NCBI GenBank assembly: GCA_024867545.1
Contig: JANFNE010000046.1
Span: 472,582-536,581 of the forward strand
Length of the DNA stretch: 64,000 nt
Reading direction: 5' to 3'
Origin: Phytopythium helicoides
Taxonomy: Eukaryota > Oomycota > Peronosporomycetes > Pythiales > Pythiaceae
The translations under genes were made by a program, and so were the position numbers. The notes under the pieces are model-generated. The model was not told where the DNA came from and did not search any database. It was given only the letters and a program-made list of their open reading frames with translations. Positions 21,323 to 33,326 of the stretch are shown one piece after another (the first letter of the stretch is position 1; every line of letters starts with the position of its first letter).

Positions 21323-24300
21323 CTACGAGCTAAACGATTGGCGAACTGCGTGAAGCAAATCGTACATCTTCGCTGCCGACTCCAGCGAAAACACGCGTGT
21401 TTCTAATATCAACAAGATGGTGCGCAACAAGAGTAGTCAGTTTCACGATACGCTCGAGCATCGATACGCCATTTACTACTGAACACACCTTCGGATCCTG
21501 TTGACAACATGCCACGCACTTGGAACTTGTATGCAGTGTCATCGCTGGTGTCGATCACTGCGCTCGATCGATCAAACTGCCATCACAACAGGTGTTATCA
21601 TCGTGACTGAGCACGAGATACGAATAGTAAGCAATCTGTACCAGCAAGATTGAGGAAGCCTGTGAGCCCGCCTCGGCGTCCTCTGCATTTTTCCAGAGCA
21701 AAAACCGGAACGGCCGGTACACAACGTAGTACGTCTGCAAACACAAAATCGCATAGTCATGGTCACTTGCCTGATAAGATATTGGCTCAGAATGCAATGA
21801 TGACGCACCTTGTAGTGTCGATCACCCTCTGCCTTCGACTGGAGGGATCCAGCCCAAAGTCCATTGTGCCGAAGACGCAGCAGCTCTGCCTCCTCCTTCT
21901 CTTGGTCTCCTTCATGCAGTTTTAAAAACACCTTGCGCTGAGGTTCGTATACGTCGATCAGATCCTGGTCTGTTGGGAGCGATGAGATGAAGTTCCACAA
22001 AATTTTCCGCAAGTGATTACTTGGTGGCAAATCCTCCAAGAACACGGCACCAAACTCTGTGAGTCCAAAGAGTAGCACGATCCATCGACCAGGAATAATG
22101 AAGAAAACCAGTGCAGCAAGCGAAACGCCAGCAAATGCTGCAGCTGTTTTCCACGGGTGCGTCCAGTTAAGCAGATTCTCCGTGCTGGCAACGATGCCGC
22201 ACGCGCTTTCGATTTCAATCTGCAATTTCTTGACAGTATCCTTCACCTTCCAAAACGCATCCAGCAAGTGGCCACCGATGACAGAAGATTTTTCCTTCTC
22301 GGCTGTAAACTGTTCCATCACCAGCTCTGACAACGAGCGCTCGGCACGAGAGGTTGTCGCAGTCTTCTTTACCAACGGCTGCAATGCGGAATCGCTGTCC
22401 TCTCTGGTCGATAGAGTTCTCAACTCACGCGATCGAGAAGATGGAACGTCGAACTTGACACGAAGCAAAAGGCGATCGTTGCCTGGCTCATCCAAAAGTC
22501 TCAGAGCTGAAGCAGTTGTCGATGGGGAGAAACTCTGTCCAGTTGCTTGGTCGTCAACTTCGGTGTGTTGGATTGGTGTTGTCGAAAGTGGCACAAGCAA
22601 CTCGTTGCCACCAGCGCCATGTTTATTGCTCTTCAACAAAGTTCGGAGCGCCAGGTAGCCAGTCCCGACGACAACATCGGGAGACTCCTTTGCCTCGCCA
22701 TTGACAGCAACGCAAAGATCAAACTTCAAGACTCCAGGATACAATTTCCAAGGAACAACATCCTCAATCCCTGCAAAGTTCTTTCGGCATGCTTGAGGGA
22801 TTGGAAAGTAGAAAGCATGGAGATCCATGCCGCATACGGTCATATCGCTGTCACTCGTATCAGACTGATCGCTCGAGAGTGCGCGAGGCTTACTCTCTTG
22901 TTTCGTTCGATAGATATCGCACTGGCCGCAATAGCAAGTAGCTGGATCGTGTTGCCATGATTCGTGAAAGTTCCGGAGCGAAAAGTTTTTTCGCTGCTTC
23001 GACACAACGGAGGAGATGCCGCTAGTGAGCGAAGTCTTCCGCCAAGTGGGAGAGCGACTTTTTTCTGCGATGCTGGTAATTGCTACCGTGGCGTCTTCAA
23101 ACTCGGAAGGGATGAATACTGTTTCTCCTCCGAGCCTGGAGCGCTTCTTATCGTTCGGAATGAACTTGATGCGAACGTAGTATCCGAGTTTTGACGCTGC
23201 AACATCCTTCAGTAGCGGTGATTCCATCAGCAATTGGTCCGTCGACTCGGAGATCCGGGCCTCGTGAACGGCAATGTGCAGCTTTGCTAGCGGACGATAC
23301 AGCTTGAGCTTATCTTCTTGCTCGAGGTCGTACTTCGAATAGTCGATCCATCGCATGGTAAAGGCGCCTTCGAGTCGAAGATGAAGCTGGTACACCATGT
23401 AAGCCAGAATGCAGAGCATTACGTACGCAAGTGCATACTCGAGATCGATAAACAAGCAAGTGTAGATGAAGACGATGAGCACCACTGCTGACTTCTTCTT
23501 GTTCTTCCACGAGATGATGCGTGCATACTCGGCGTCAAACCAGCGGAATGTCATAATTGCTCGGTTCAAACGATCGAACGTGACACGAAGCGACTCAACC
23601 GAAAACTCCCTATCTGCAATACTTGGTGCCGTGAAGTCTTCCAAATGGCGTGAGCGCAATAACTCGGTTTTGGACTCGATGTACTCCAAGTTGATAATTG
23701 CGTACCCACTCGGCTTCCGTGCGCCGGTGCTCGACGGCTTTGACGCCCCAGATGAAGCAAATAGAGAATATACCTCAACGTTCGACAGTTCAGGAATGTC
23801 TGCATGGAAATCGCCCTTCTCTGACTGCCTGGATGCATCGCTAAGACTCAGGTATTGTAGCGGCTCTCGCAACGTGTTCAGTAGTTCGTTTGTGCGCACA
23901 AACTTGTCTGCCTCTCGTTGCTGCAACTGGTAGAGTGAGGTTGTGAACTCAGCTACGCACTGATCCGTGTTGAAGTCGATTAGCTCGAGATGAAGCGCCG
24001 AGTCAGGACGTCCGACCTTGAAACACACACGCTCCATAAACATCGGGTCAGCGCTTTTCAGCACTGGGCTCGTCTCGTATACAATATCATCGAACGTCAG
24101 CCGGCAGTAAAAGTCACCCTCAAAGATGTTCTTGGCATGAAAGTCGTGCTCGGGGCGACACTGCTTTGTGCACACATGAAGACCCTGAAAATTCACGAAG
24201 AGTTCGCCAGTTTTGCGCGGCGCTCCGTCAGTCAACAGCTTGTAGGCGATACCACGGTGTTTGAGTCTTGAAGAGCTGCTGGAGCCTCGTCTGCCAAGAG

Positions 24301-26139
24301 TTTTGCTGGATGATGAGTTTTGTTCAGTCTCCGGGTGTGGTTTGCATTTCCGCTCACTCATTGCTTTCATGATGCACCCCTTGTGTGCGTCAATCCCGCA
24401 AGTCTCACACCGATAGCCCCATGCACCCTTGAGGGCGTTCACAATGACGCGGTCACCTGAACAGTAGCAGCAACAACAACATATTCGTGAGCAATACGAC
24501 TGTTCAATCAAAAAGATTGTCAATCTACGTACAGATGACACAGTTGGGGATGGCAAGTCCAACAGACTTCAGCTGATGCACTCGGAACCGATGTTCGTTT
24601 CCCGTTGCGTGGTTTCCATCCGTCGGTACGAACCGGATTGAGAGAAGCACCTTGGCTTGTCCCGTGCTTTGTGCGATCAATGAGATCGGGTTTTGGCTGC
24701 GAGATGACAGCGCAAACCATCGTTTGACTTCGACGTGCGGGTACCGGAGCAGCGGCGTCATGTCGAGAAGTGCACACGCAACTACCTCGTCGGCCAAGTA
24801 GTTTGAATTCCAAATATCGACTTCGAGTAATGGAATCGGCGTTATGCTTCCGTTGTACATGTGTGAGAATTGCATCACATTGTCATGAGAGTTTTTCCAC
24901 CCGGGATTCCGGCCTCCGTTTTCGGACGGCTTTGTCTGCAGTGGCTCCTTCCAAGGAAGCATCGAGAGTTTTGCATACGGTGCTGCAATACCACCAGCCT
25001 GCGCTGGAGGCAGATCCATAGCGCGATGCACCGTCACGTGAAATGTACCGGAGCGGTTTGCCTCTTTCACATTGGGCATCCCAACAAAATCTTCACGCGA
25101 CTTGATCTCGGGCGAGCGAGATAGAATGTCTGATGCGAACTGCGCACACCCATGATGAGCGACGATCCCGAACTTCTTGAGCCGGTACATGGGGGTCCCA
25201 GCGTCGTCCGGCCACGAGACTTCGCAGACATCGCACTTTGGCTTTTCTGCCTCGCCAAGCCCAGGGATTTCTTCCGCCTCACCGTTCTCAAACACCGGGT
25301 CAATGTCGGGAAACTTGTCGAGCGGGTCCACTTCGTCTGTACGCGGACTTGTGCGGTCGTCAAATGTCTTTTGCATGAATTTGTTGATCGTCGGGTTCGT
25401 CGCTCCAATCCGCTTCAGCTTCGACCTACGTGCGTGCGAGCATAATGATTAGCAAGATCCAGGAGGTCCAGTTCGATTCATGAGGACCGCCCGACATACA
25501 GCGCAGCACCAATCGAGGAGCTGGGCTTTTGCGACGCCAGAATCTCCGCGTCGACCTCTCGGTTCCGCGTTGCAAACTTCTCCTGCAGCTTGCTCAGCTC
25601 CGGTCCGTCGCATATGCGCACCACGTCTCGGTCCGCGATGAATTTCCCCATATCATCACCCAGCGGCACGACTGCTCGCGCATTCACCCACGTGAGTCGG
25701 GAGGAGCCTCGGTAGCTGCCTCCATGCCGACGATCGCCCACCTTGGCCCGAGGACTCGTTCATGAAGTGCACGTCCGCGGCCTGCAGCACGCCCTCGAGC
25801 TTCCACTCGACGAGCGCGGCCTCGAGCGTCTGCGCCTTCTTGCCGTGCACATGGCGCTTGGTGAGTCCTTCGCAGAGCCTGCCGCGTCCCCCACAGATCG
25901 TTAGCGCCTCGCGCTCGCCCAGCGCCGCCGCGGCTCACGCACCAGAAGGACAGCGCGCCGGGGTCCTCGGGCGACTTCTTGCCGAAGTACAGCGGCGACT
26001 GGCGCACGCGCTGCCGGAGCTCCATGCCGCCTGTCTCGCCGATTCCGCACTGGCCGCCCGCGATGGCGCCGCGCTCGACTGCCAGGCGAGATGATGCCAC
26101 AATTTGCGCTTGCAACCCACCGGATCGGAGCGGGAGCAA
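21323..26139 (-). CDS. Large C1/C2-domain membrane protein (MCTP/tricalbin-like contact-site protein)
   Basis: The gene reads leftward through at least nine exons; the big central exon is open from ~24,480 to 21,814. Order of parts: N-terminal helical region (ELRQRVRQSPLYFGKK); a CDVCEVSW...AHHGC zinc motif; a C2 domain (GTFHVTVHRAMDLPPAQAGG); a C1-type zinc finger split by an intron (NCVICT / YRCETCGIDAHKGC); a second C2-like region; a membrane hairpin (VVLIVFIYTCLFIDLEYALA); two more C2-like stretches; a second hydrophobic pair (FAGVSLAALVFFIIPGRWIV); and a C-terminal PH/GRAM-like fold. The last exons join GTACAG...GCAG and GTGTGT...TTAG introns and end FSLESAAKMYDLLHAVRQSF. Multiple C2 domains with reticulon-like hairpins suggest an ER protein contacting the plasma membrane; the exact family is inferred. 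The 5' exon boundaries are tentative. Confidence 0.65.
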
Positions 26140-26209
26140 CGACAGAGGCCGGGCTATGCACGGGAAAGGTCTGGATTACGCAGGGCTCGCCAGAATCTGG
26201 TGTCGTTCC

Positions 26210-26640
26210 ATGGCGATGGAGACGGCGATGATTGAGCTGGTGCACGGGGACTGCGAGGCGACCGATACCTCCGACGAGAAAGGGTTCCGCATCACGTTCG
26301 AGCCTGCTAAATTTTCAACCAGGAGCTCAAGTTCGATGTTCGATGATATATCGGCCACGCGGCCGACCGATACGACGGTCCAAAGTCATGGGGACTGTGG
26401 TGGCGAAGGTCGACGCGTGCACAGCACAAGAAGGTGGAAAGGGTCATATTTCATCTGGACAGCCTGCCAGAACCGCCAGACACGCTCACCACATCGCAAG
26501 AAGCAGTCGTGGACGAACCCGACGAGATCGGCACCGATCTGGACGCACCAACAAACGCCGCGCTAGACCCACTGCTCAACACTGTCCGCACCATCCACAG
26601 TCTGATCACAGTGTGCTCGGCTGTGCTTCAGCAAAGTTGA
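26210..26640 (+). CDS. Unknown short acidic protein with a WGLWWRR motif (frame breaks)
   Basis: The ATG at 26,210 lies 70 bp from the outward start of the C1/C2 gene. Sensible sequence runs MAMETAMIELVHGDCEATDT, then KFDV, GHAADRYDGPKSWGLWWRRS, VERVIFHLDSLPEPPDTLTT and ends ITVCSAVLQQS, about 140 residues. It needs two single-base corrections, near 26,320 and 26,345. The CTGCTAAATTTTCAACCAG before the second break also resembles a 3' splice site, so an intron cannot be excluded. The end is acidic then hydrophobic. I do not recognise the family. Confidence 0.45.
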
Positions 26641-26898
26641 GCTCCTCGATCACGTGGCGAGCGATACGTGATCATGATGGTGAGGTTTGCCCGATCCAAC
26701 CTGCCAGCGCAGCCTCGCGGTGTGGGGGAACTCAGTCGCGCATGAGTGCTGCCGATTATCACAGCTGTCGTGGCTTGCTCCACACAGCGTGCATGGACGT
26801 CATGAATGGGAGAACCTCGAAACGATAGCAAGCCGAGAGTTCCGCTCGCAGTCCTACCGCCTCTGGACAAAATCCAGAGAGTTCAACATTGCCGCGGC

Positions 26899-27774
26899 AT
26901 GGAGGGCGTCGGCAACGACAGCGACGGCGCCGAGACGACGCTCGGCAGTCCCGCGCGGCCGCTGTCTCCGTGCTTCTGGGCTGAGCGCGGGCTCGAGACG
27001 AGCTACTTGGCGTGTGAGCGGCCGGAGGACTCGCAGGTCGCGAGTTTCGCGCTCGCGGCGGCCGAGGAGCCGAGCGACAGCTTCTTGAAGGCGGCGGGCG
27101 GTGGCGAGCCGATTGGGGGCGAGCTGCGGTCTCCGTCGTCTGCTGACGCCAACACAGCACGAGGTAATGAGACTGTGAGCTGGCTGGCGTGTTGAGCGAG
27201 AGGGTGAGGCGAGGTTGTGGATGGCAAGTAGACAGCGGGACGGCCGCGGTCGAATCGAGGCGCGTGCTGGTGCTCTCGCCTGCTGCGCAGCTGGACGTGC
27301 TCTCGCAGATCAGCGAGTTGGCAGAGCGAGCGCACTCTCAAGCCGAGGGTGAGCGAGCAGGGGGAGATGATGCAGAGCTTCATGGTGCGGCTGCTTGGGG
27401 GTCTCGACCGCACGCCTGGACAATGGCCAAACATTCCTCCAAGAAGAGACCGGCGACGACGAAAACTCGCAATATACACAAGACGGACGGGGAAACACGG
27501 CGTCGTGCTGGTGACCACCAAACTAACGGCACCTCCAAGAAGAGGCAGAAAAAGATCGTGGTGAGCGCACTGCAGCGATCTGAAAAGCTCGAGGCTGACA
27601 TGCTAGACTGGGAGTCCTGCAGTGGTGCGGTGTTGTGGTTAGACCTTCTCTCATTATTCACTGACATGGGTGGATGGCACAGACGAAATGTTCTTGAGCG
27701 ACGACACCGATGCAGCAAACGGCAGCAGTGTTGAGTGGACCTTCGAGGATATCAGTGATAGTGACTTCGAGTAG
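26899..27774 (+). CDS. Unknown acidic, probably nuclear protein
   Basis: Exon 1 (26,899-27,163) starts MEGVGNDSDGAETTLGS and contains PLSPCFWAERGLETSYLACE. Intron 1 is GTAATG...GGCAAG. Exon 2 gives RRVLVLSPAAQLDVLSQISE. Further 5' sites at GAG/GTGAGC and SCS/GTGCGG lead to a basic stretch (AKHSSKKRP, SKKRQKKIV) and an acidic end (EWTFEDISDSDFE, stop at 27,772-27,774). The alternation of basic clusters, serine/threonine-proline sites and an acidic tail suggests a nuclear regulator, but there is no recognised domain. It converges on the Argonaute gene, leaving about 140 bp between stops. The second 3' splice site is not certain. Confidence 0.5.
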
Positions 27775-27916
27775 AGTGCAATACTAGGTGTCTCGTCGGC
27801 TAATTCTGCTTGCCCAACTCACCACCATTGACCAATTGTCGTTGCGACAGCCTTCCTCGATGCTGGTGCGAATTGTCAAAACCATCCGCACCCGGCTTCG
27901 TGCCGTGCATTCCGCA

Positions 27917-30900
27917 CTAAATGTAAAACATGCAGTTCTCGAGGCTCTTGTGGAGCCCTGTGAAGTCAAAGTTCGACGAGTTCGAGTTGTACGACCCGAT
28001 CGTGGAGGCACCGTCCGAGGTTTCGTTCAAAAAGAAGCGTGCACGACCAGCTGCCAGATGGGCGTAGTAAACAGGCGTCGTGAACGATACCGAGCGCGTG
28101 CAGCGCGAGAACGTATATCCAAGGTAGTAGGTCAGACGCTGGATGTCATCTGCCGACATGTTGTTCTCATCATGGAGAACGGTGTAGTGGGCGGGGACAC
28201 TCGTTCCCTGAATGCCCGCATGACCGTACAGGAAGAAGTCGAACTTGTGCGTATCCACGATACCAGTGTCAATGATCGTGCCTGGGTTCACATTGCCCTT
28301 GCGGTCCGTGTCGGACATGTTGAGTCCAAACGAGCGCGTGTGGTTGCGCTTGTTAACCACCACGAACGTCACCGGAGGGCAGTAGTCCTCGGAGATCATC
28401 TTGAACGCCTTGCGGAGCGACCGCATCTCTGCTTGGAGGACATCAAACATCTGACCTTCGCTCACACCGTCGCGGAAGTAGACAACATGCTCAGGCTTTC
28501 GGTTCGTGTGGTGATAGTAAGCCAGGAACAGGTCACGAAGCATGCCTGGGAGCTGCAGAACGTCACCGCGTGACTTTTGCGCCTCGACACGAGCGACATA
28601 TCGCGATGAGTAGCGATCGATAGATGCGACAACAGAGGCAATCGACGGACGAAAACCGATACCTGAACGGGGATGCTCCACGTCCGCGCCAATGATGATC
28701 GTAGGTGCCGAGCTCACAAGCGGCAACGGCTCGCGAAGAATCGAGTTCTTGCCGTTCAGCTTCATGTTAATCTTCATGCAAACGTTTGCACAATACTGGG
28801 GGTTTGCCTTCGGAATGTTGGCGGACACAATGCACTGGCTCGGGACGCCAAGCACGGTGTCGGACATACGCTTGATGTCTCCGTACGAAGCAGTGCCCTT
28901 GTCCTGCTTGATGACCATGATCAGCTGCGGCGGACCCTTGTCACGTCGCTCCAGCTCCTTCACGCACATGTTCATGAGCTCTTCCACTTGCGCGCCGCGG
29001 TGATGATCCATGTGAATCATGTAGGGATTCTCGTCGCGCACGTCCAGACCACTGGTACGAGCAGTGTCACACAGTGTGCGAATGAAGTTGCTCACAGCGC
29101 GTTCATTAACGTTCGCGGAAATCACCACGCCCCAGTTTGCCAGCGTTGCGCCTTGAACAAACTTCTTGCCGCGCAAGTTCCAGGCACCGTTCACGGGGCG
29201 CTCCGACACGTTGTCGTATTGCACGTCTGGTGGACAAACGACGCGTGCATTAATTTGCTCGAGTCGCTGCTCAACCTTCAATCCGAATGCGCTAAGGTAT
29301 GGGTCATTCTCGAATCCAGCCTGGCGAACCTGGTCCATGATCTTGCCACGACGGACCTTCGGCGGCTGACTGGTTTGCTTGATGACCTCTGCAGTATCGA
29401 GCTCGTTGATATTAGGGCAGCGTTGACCCGCTGCGACTTCACATAACTCCATCGGAAGCCAATTCTCGCGCCCCGGCTTCTTGCTCCCACTCAAGTTCAC
29501 TGGCGGTAGGTTCGGGTACTGGAGCGTGAATTTGTAGCGATCTTGGAAGTACGCGGCGACAGACATCTCTGTTCCCTTGATATTGACCATGGTCGCATCG
29601 GCCGGCTTGGGGCTAATGCTGAAGATGGCCTTCTTGCGGTCAGTTCGGTGAGTCGGTGTCACTTGGATCTTTCGGATGACGCGAAGCAAGCCGCGAGTGT
29701 CACGGTCCGACAGGGTGCGAATGTCACGCGCCGATGAGACCTTTAGGGCTGCCAACACTAGATTCATCAACGGACCGGGAGCATAAAAGACCGTCGCTGC
29801 CTGGTCGACATTCATCACAAGCTTTCGGTCGGCAATCTTGATTGCCTGATGGTAGCCCCAACATAGTTCTTTGCCACCCTTCAGCGGGTGGGTGTCCTTC
29901 ATTGTGAAGAAGTTGCGACCAGCAGATATCAATCTGAGCAAAAACAAACCGCCATCAGCATCAGCCGCATGCTGCACTCCCAATATCTATACAAGAATGA
30001 CAAACCTTTGAGAGCCAAGGTGGCGAGCGGCAACATCAAGAGCCTGAAGAACTGGCATCACATTGGTGTCCGGGTTCAAAAAGTATGAGTCGATCAAACT
30101 CATCGAGATTGTCTCCGTGAGCTTCATCTTGACGATGAATGTACTTGGTCCTCGACCTCCTCGCTGCTGAGGAGGTGCGGCAACAACATGAGGAGTATCC
30201 GGGCTTACGTCGACGAACTCTTTCGTCAACCATGGGAGCTGAACTGGCGAATAAAGCGCAGCCATACCGTCGTGAACCACGCGAATTCCGTTGAATTCGC
30301 TCTCATACTGACGGAGAGCAGCGTTGATGATGGCACGAACAAGCGAACGAGGAAGTGCACACTCCAGTTGTTGTGGATTCGCTGGAGACGAAGATTGAAT
30401 CGTCTCCACGTGATATTTGAAGATTTCGCGTCCAGCCGTATCAACTGAGACACCAAAGTAGTTCACTTCCAGAGGGTACGATCGTCCATCCTTACCGATG
30501 GACGGACGGCGGCATATCGAGAAGTTCTGGAGAAGCCCAGGGTCGTCGTCACGAACATTTCGTGGACCAGTGCGGCCACTCCACTCCTCTTGCACACGAG
30601 GGTCCACAATTGGCACACCAATTGACTCGTATCCGTGGCGAGCAACAGCACCCACACCCTCCGATTGCTGTCCGCGAGGACCACCGCCTCCGAAGCCGCC
30701 ACGGCCTCCACGACGTCCTCCTCCAAAGCGGTCACTGCCTCCACGGCCACCTCCGTACCCACCTCCGTACCGATCACGGTCGTCACGACCACCACCGCCG
30801 CCGTAGCCGCCACGGTTGTGTCCACCACCGCCATAGCTGCGGTCATCGCGACCACCTCCGCGATCATTACGACCACTACCACCACCACCGTAGCCACGGT

Positions 30901-31459
30901 CCCTTCGGCCACCGTGATTGCCTCCATCGTATCCTCCACGAGCGCGGTTAACATACCCTCCACCACTGCCATGGAATCCTCCACTGCTACCTCCGCCGTA
31001 GCCTCCTCCGCGGTATCCTACTATATTATAGCCGCCGCCTCCGACGGCGTCACTACCGCCGTCGTAGCGTGCCTGGTCCTCAATGTAGGCTCGTTGTTCG
31101 CTGTTGTAGTAGTCACAATTTCCGTTGACACTACTACCGCCGTCGTAGTATGCTCGGTGCTCAGCGTATGTTCGTTGCCTGTTGCTGTAGTAGCCTCCTG
31201 TACCGTTGACACCCCCGCCGCCGTCGTAGCATGCCTGGTCCTCAAAGTAGGCTCGTTGCCCGTTGTAGTAGTAGCCACCACCTCCGTTGACACCCCCGCC
31301 GCCACCGTAGCATGCTCGGTGCTCAGCGAAGGCTCGTTGTTCGTTGTTATTGTAGCCTCCTCTTCCGTAGCCACCCCCGGCGACACTGCCACTGCCTCCA
31401 CAGTATTCTTGCCGCTCAGCGTATCCGCCATGTCCACTAAAGCGCCTATAGCCGCTCAT
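27917..31459 (-). CDS. AGO: Argonaute protein with repeat- and RGG-rich N-terminus
   Basis: Small-RNA-guided silencing nuclease. Two exons (31,459-30,006 and 29,933-27,917) with a 72-bp intron join to 1,157 codons including stop. Residues ~20-130 are four imperfect 27-residue repeats (QRAYFEDQACYDGGGGVNG type), then ~110 residues of RGG/GGYGG. N, linker and PAZ regions follow (PAZ around SVAAYFQDRYKFTLQYPNLP), then MID and PIWI. The slicer residues are visible: D in IGADVEHPRSG, D in VVYFRDGVSEGQ, H in SVPAHYTVLHDE, with an E expected in the IDRYSSRYVARVEAQ region, so it should cleave. It ends in a hydrophobic MFYI, as Argonautes do. A longer start at 31,561 is in frame but less natural. There are no frame breaks in 3.5 kb. 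Confidence 0.95.
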
Positions 31460-31561
31460 ATTGCACCACCCTTCGCCCGAGCTTCGCCGATTAGCAAATG
31501 AGCCAGCGTGGCATGCTCGGCTCTGGCAGTTGGTGTGAGACGCTGCGATGGCGAACTTCAA

Positions 31562-31903
31562 GTACGTCGTCGCTTCTTTGTCCCATCACTTCAACATGCA
31601 GTACTCCACCAGAAAACCTTTATGCCCTCTTGAGCGGAGTTTGACATTCATCGATCCATTATGCTTGCCACACAGGAACGATGTGCACTATAACATGAGC
31701 ATCCTTTCATCTCAACTTTGTCTCGCCCTCGTGGGTTTCGTTGATGCGCTTAGAAACTATATAGTATGAGCTTGCTGCAACTCGGCTAGCTTTGCATTGA
31801 CCTGGTCGCACATTCGTTGCAAGAGCCGGCGGCGGCTTGAGCGGTGAATGATGGCCGCTCGAAGCCGATAGGGATCTCCGGCTTCTTGGACAAAAGCCCC
31901 TCA
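31562..31903. other. Intergenic, ~340 bp
   Basis: Between the Argonaute 5' end and the SET gene 3' end. It should hold the Argonaute promoter and possibly a 5' untranslated exon. No CCAAT cluster or RNA gene is seen. Confidence 0.45.
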
Positions 31904-33191
31904 TCAGCTGCCGGCGCTCCCAAGATCTTCGAGCGCATTGATGAGTATTTGTTTGATCCACTGAAGCGCTTGGTCCATTGGAACGTGGTCGGAGGAAGTG
32001 CCTGTATCGTTGAGATTGGTGCTGGGCGATGGCGGCGGCTCTAACCTCAGCGACTCAATAGAGGGCAAAAGCGTGGCGACCAGCAAATCGGGTGGAAAGA
32101 GCTCGTCGAGGGTAGTGTGTCGGTCGATGCGCACAACGCGGGCACTGCGAGTCGCAAATCGGACCTTGCGGCCCCCTGGACGGTCTTTCGGGAGCTCGAG
32201 ATCGACAAAGTCCCATTCGTTGTTCTCCAGCGCAAAGCCGTAGTCGAGCAGGAGCTGGAAATTCGGCCTCCGTCCGTACGAATTGTAGACCTCGGCGCCT
32301 TTGTCGTATGCGGTGGAGCGCGACGGAAACAGGCGAAAGCAGCCGTTCCCGCCCACGTCAAAGTCGTACGTCGTCGCGACGTTGGCGTGATTGAGGCAAT
32401 CAGCGAACGGAACGAGTGCCGTCCAGGGAAGCCTGCGTCCGAACGTCCGGGCCTGGATGGTCTTCCACGCGAACACGAACCGCTCCATGGTAAACTCGTC
32501 CCTTGGGAACTCGCCCTGCGATGGCCACACCGTCGTCGGTGAGTCACTCTCTCCTCTGTCCGCCAACCCACCACGATACCATACCGGGTACCGCTCCTCG
32601 AGCCGCGTAAAGATGCGCTCGTAGAAAGGCGCGGATCTCGGCGGTGCGGTGCTTGGCTGCGTCCGCGAGGCGGCTAGCGACGGTCACGAGCATGAGACGA
32701 GTGCGCATTCATTTACAACGAGTGCCCGCTGGCTCGAGCGCACCGGTCGCGCAGCTCGTCTAGCTCTGCGTCTGTCCAGTCCTGCACGCTGTCGGGCTCG
32801 GGCAGGATGGCGAGGTACGGCTGGAAGAAGGAGCGGTCTCCGCTCGCGAGCTCGCGCACGAGGAAGAGCGCGAGCACGGGGTCGTCGCGCGAGAAGACGT
32901 CGCGGTTCTCGCGGAAGACGCGGCCCAGCTGCGCGTCGGCCCAGCACAGCTGCTCCGAGATGAGCAGGCGCGCGGGCACGCGCAGCAGCTCCTCGCGCGG
33001 CGCGATGGCCTCCGTGGCGCGCACGCCGCGGCCGCCGGCCACGCGCGCGGGCCACTCGAGCTTGGGGAACGCGGCGCCGTTGTCGAGCAGCCACTGGCGG
33101 TAGCGAGCGCGTTAGCGAGGCGGCGAGCGCCTACAGACACACAGGGCAGCACCTGCAGGAAGCGGCGCTCGGGGGTCGCGGCCATGGTCAT
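31904..33191 (-). CDS. SET-domain protein lysine methyltransferase (SETD3/RLSMT-like)
   Basis: Exon 1 starts MTMAATPERRFLQVL at 33,191 and continues in WLLDNGAAFPKLEWPARVAG, GVRATEAIAPREELLRVPAR and FFQPYLAILPEP. The second exon (RRLADAAKHRTAEIRAF) follows a GTGCGC...GCTAG intron, and the third (32,515-31,904) a GTATGG...GCAG intron. The last holds the SET core, DCLNHANVATTYDFD and GAEVYNSYGRRPNFQLLLDY, where the NH and the tyrosine bind S-adenosylmethionine. The sequence matches the plant Rubisco methyltransferase/SETD3/SETD6 class, which modifies cytosolic or nuclear proteins. Frames shift near 33,106 and at an AAA run near 32,626. The C-terminal substrate-binding domain is short (about 100 residues). 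It is head-to-head with the RAP1-like gene. Confidence 0.85.
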
Positions 33192-33326
33192 ATTGAACGC
33201 TCACCAACGCTTAGGGTCTCGCGGCGGGTGGCGCCGCGTGTCGCCCGAAGGTCGCGGGAGGTAAACCCTGCGGGGGGAAAACCCTACGAACCCTACTTTT
33301 GAACCGAGGAAAGCCGCGCCAACGAG
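33192..33326. promoter_or_regulatory. Divergent promoter with telomere-like motifs
   Basis: The 135-bp gap contains GTAAACCCTG (~33,260), AAAACCCTACG (~33,278) and GAACCCTACTT (~33,289). AAACCCTA is the plant telo-box and one register of a CCCTAAA telomere repeat. The motifs lie just upstream of the RAP1-like gene. Confidence 0.45.

Noticed and set aside
30635..31501. 288-codon plus-strand frame rich in Thr/Val/Ala
   Set aside because: It is the reverse of the Argonaute RGG and repeat region.
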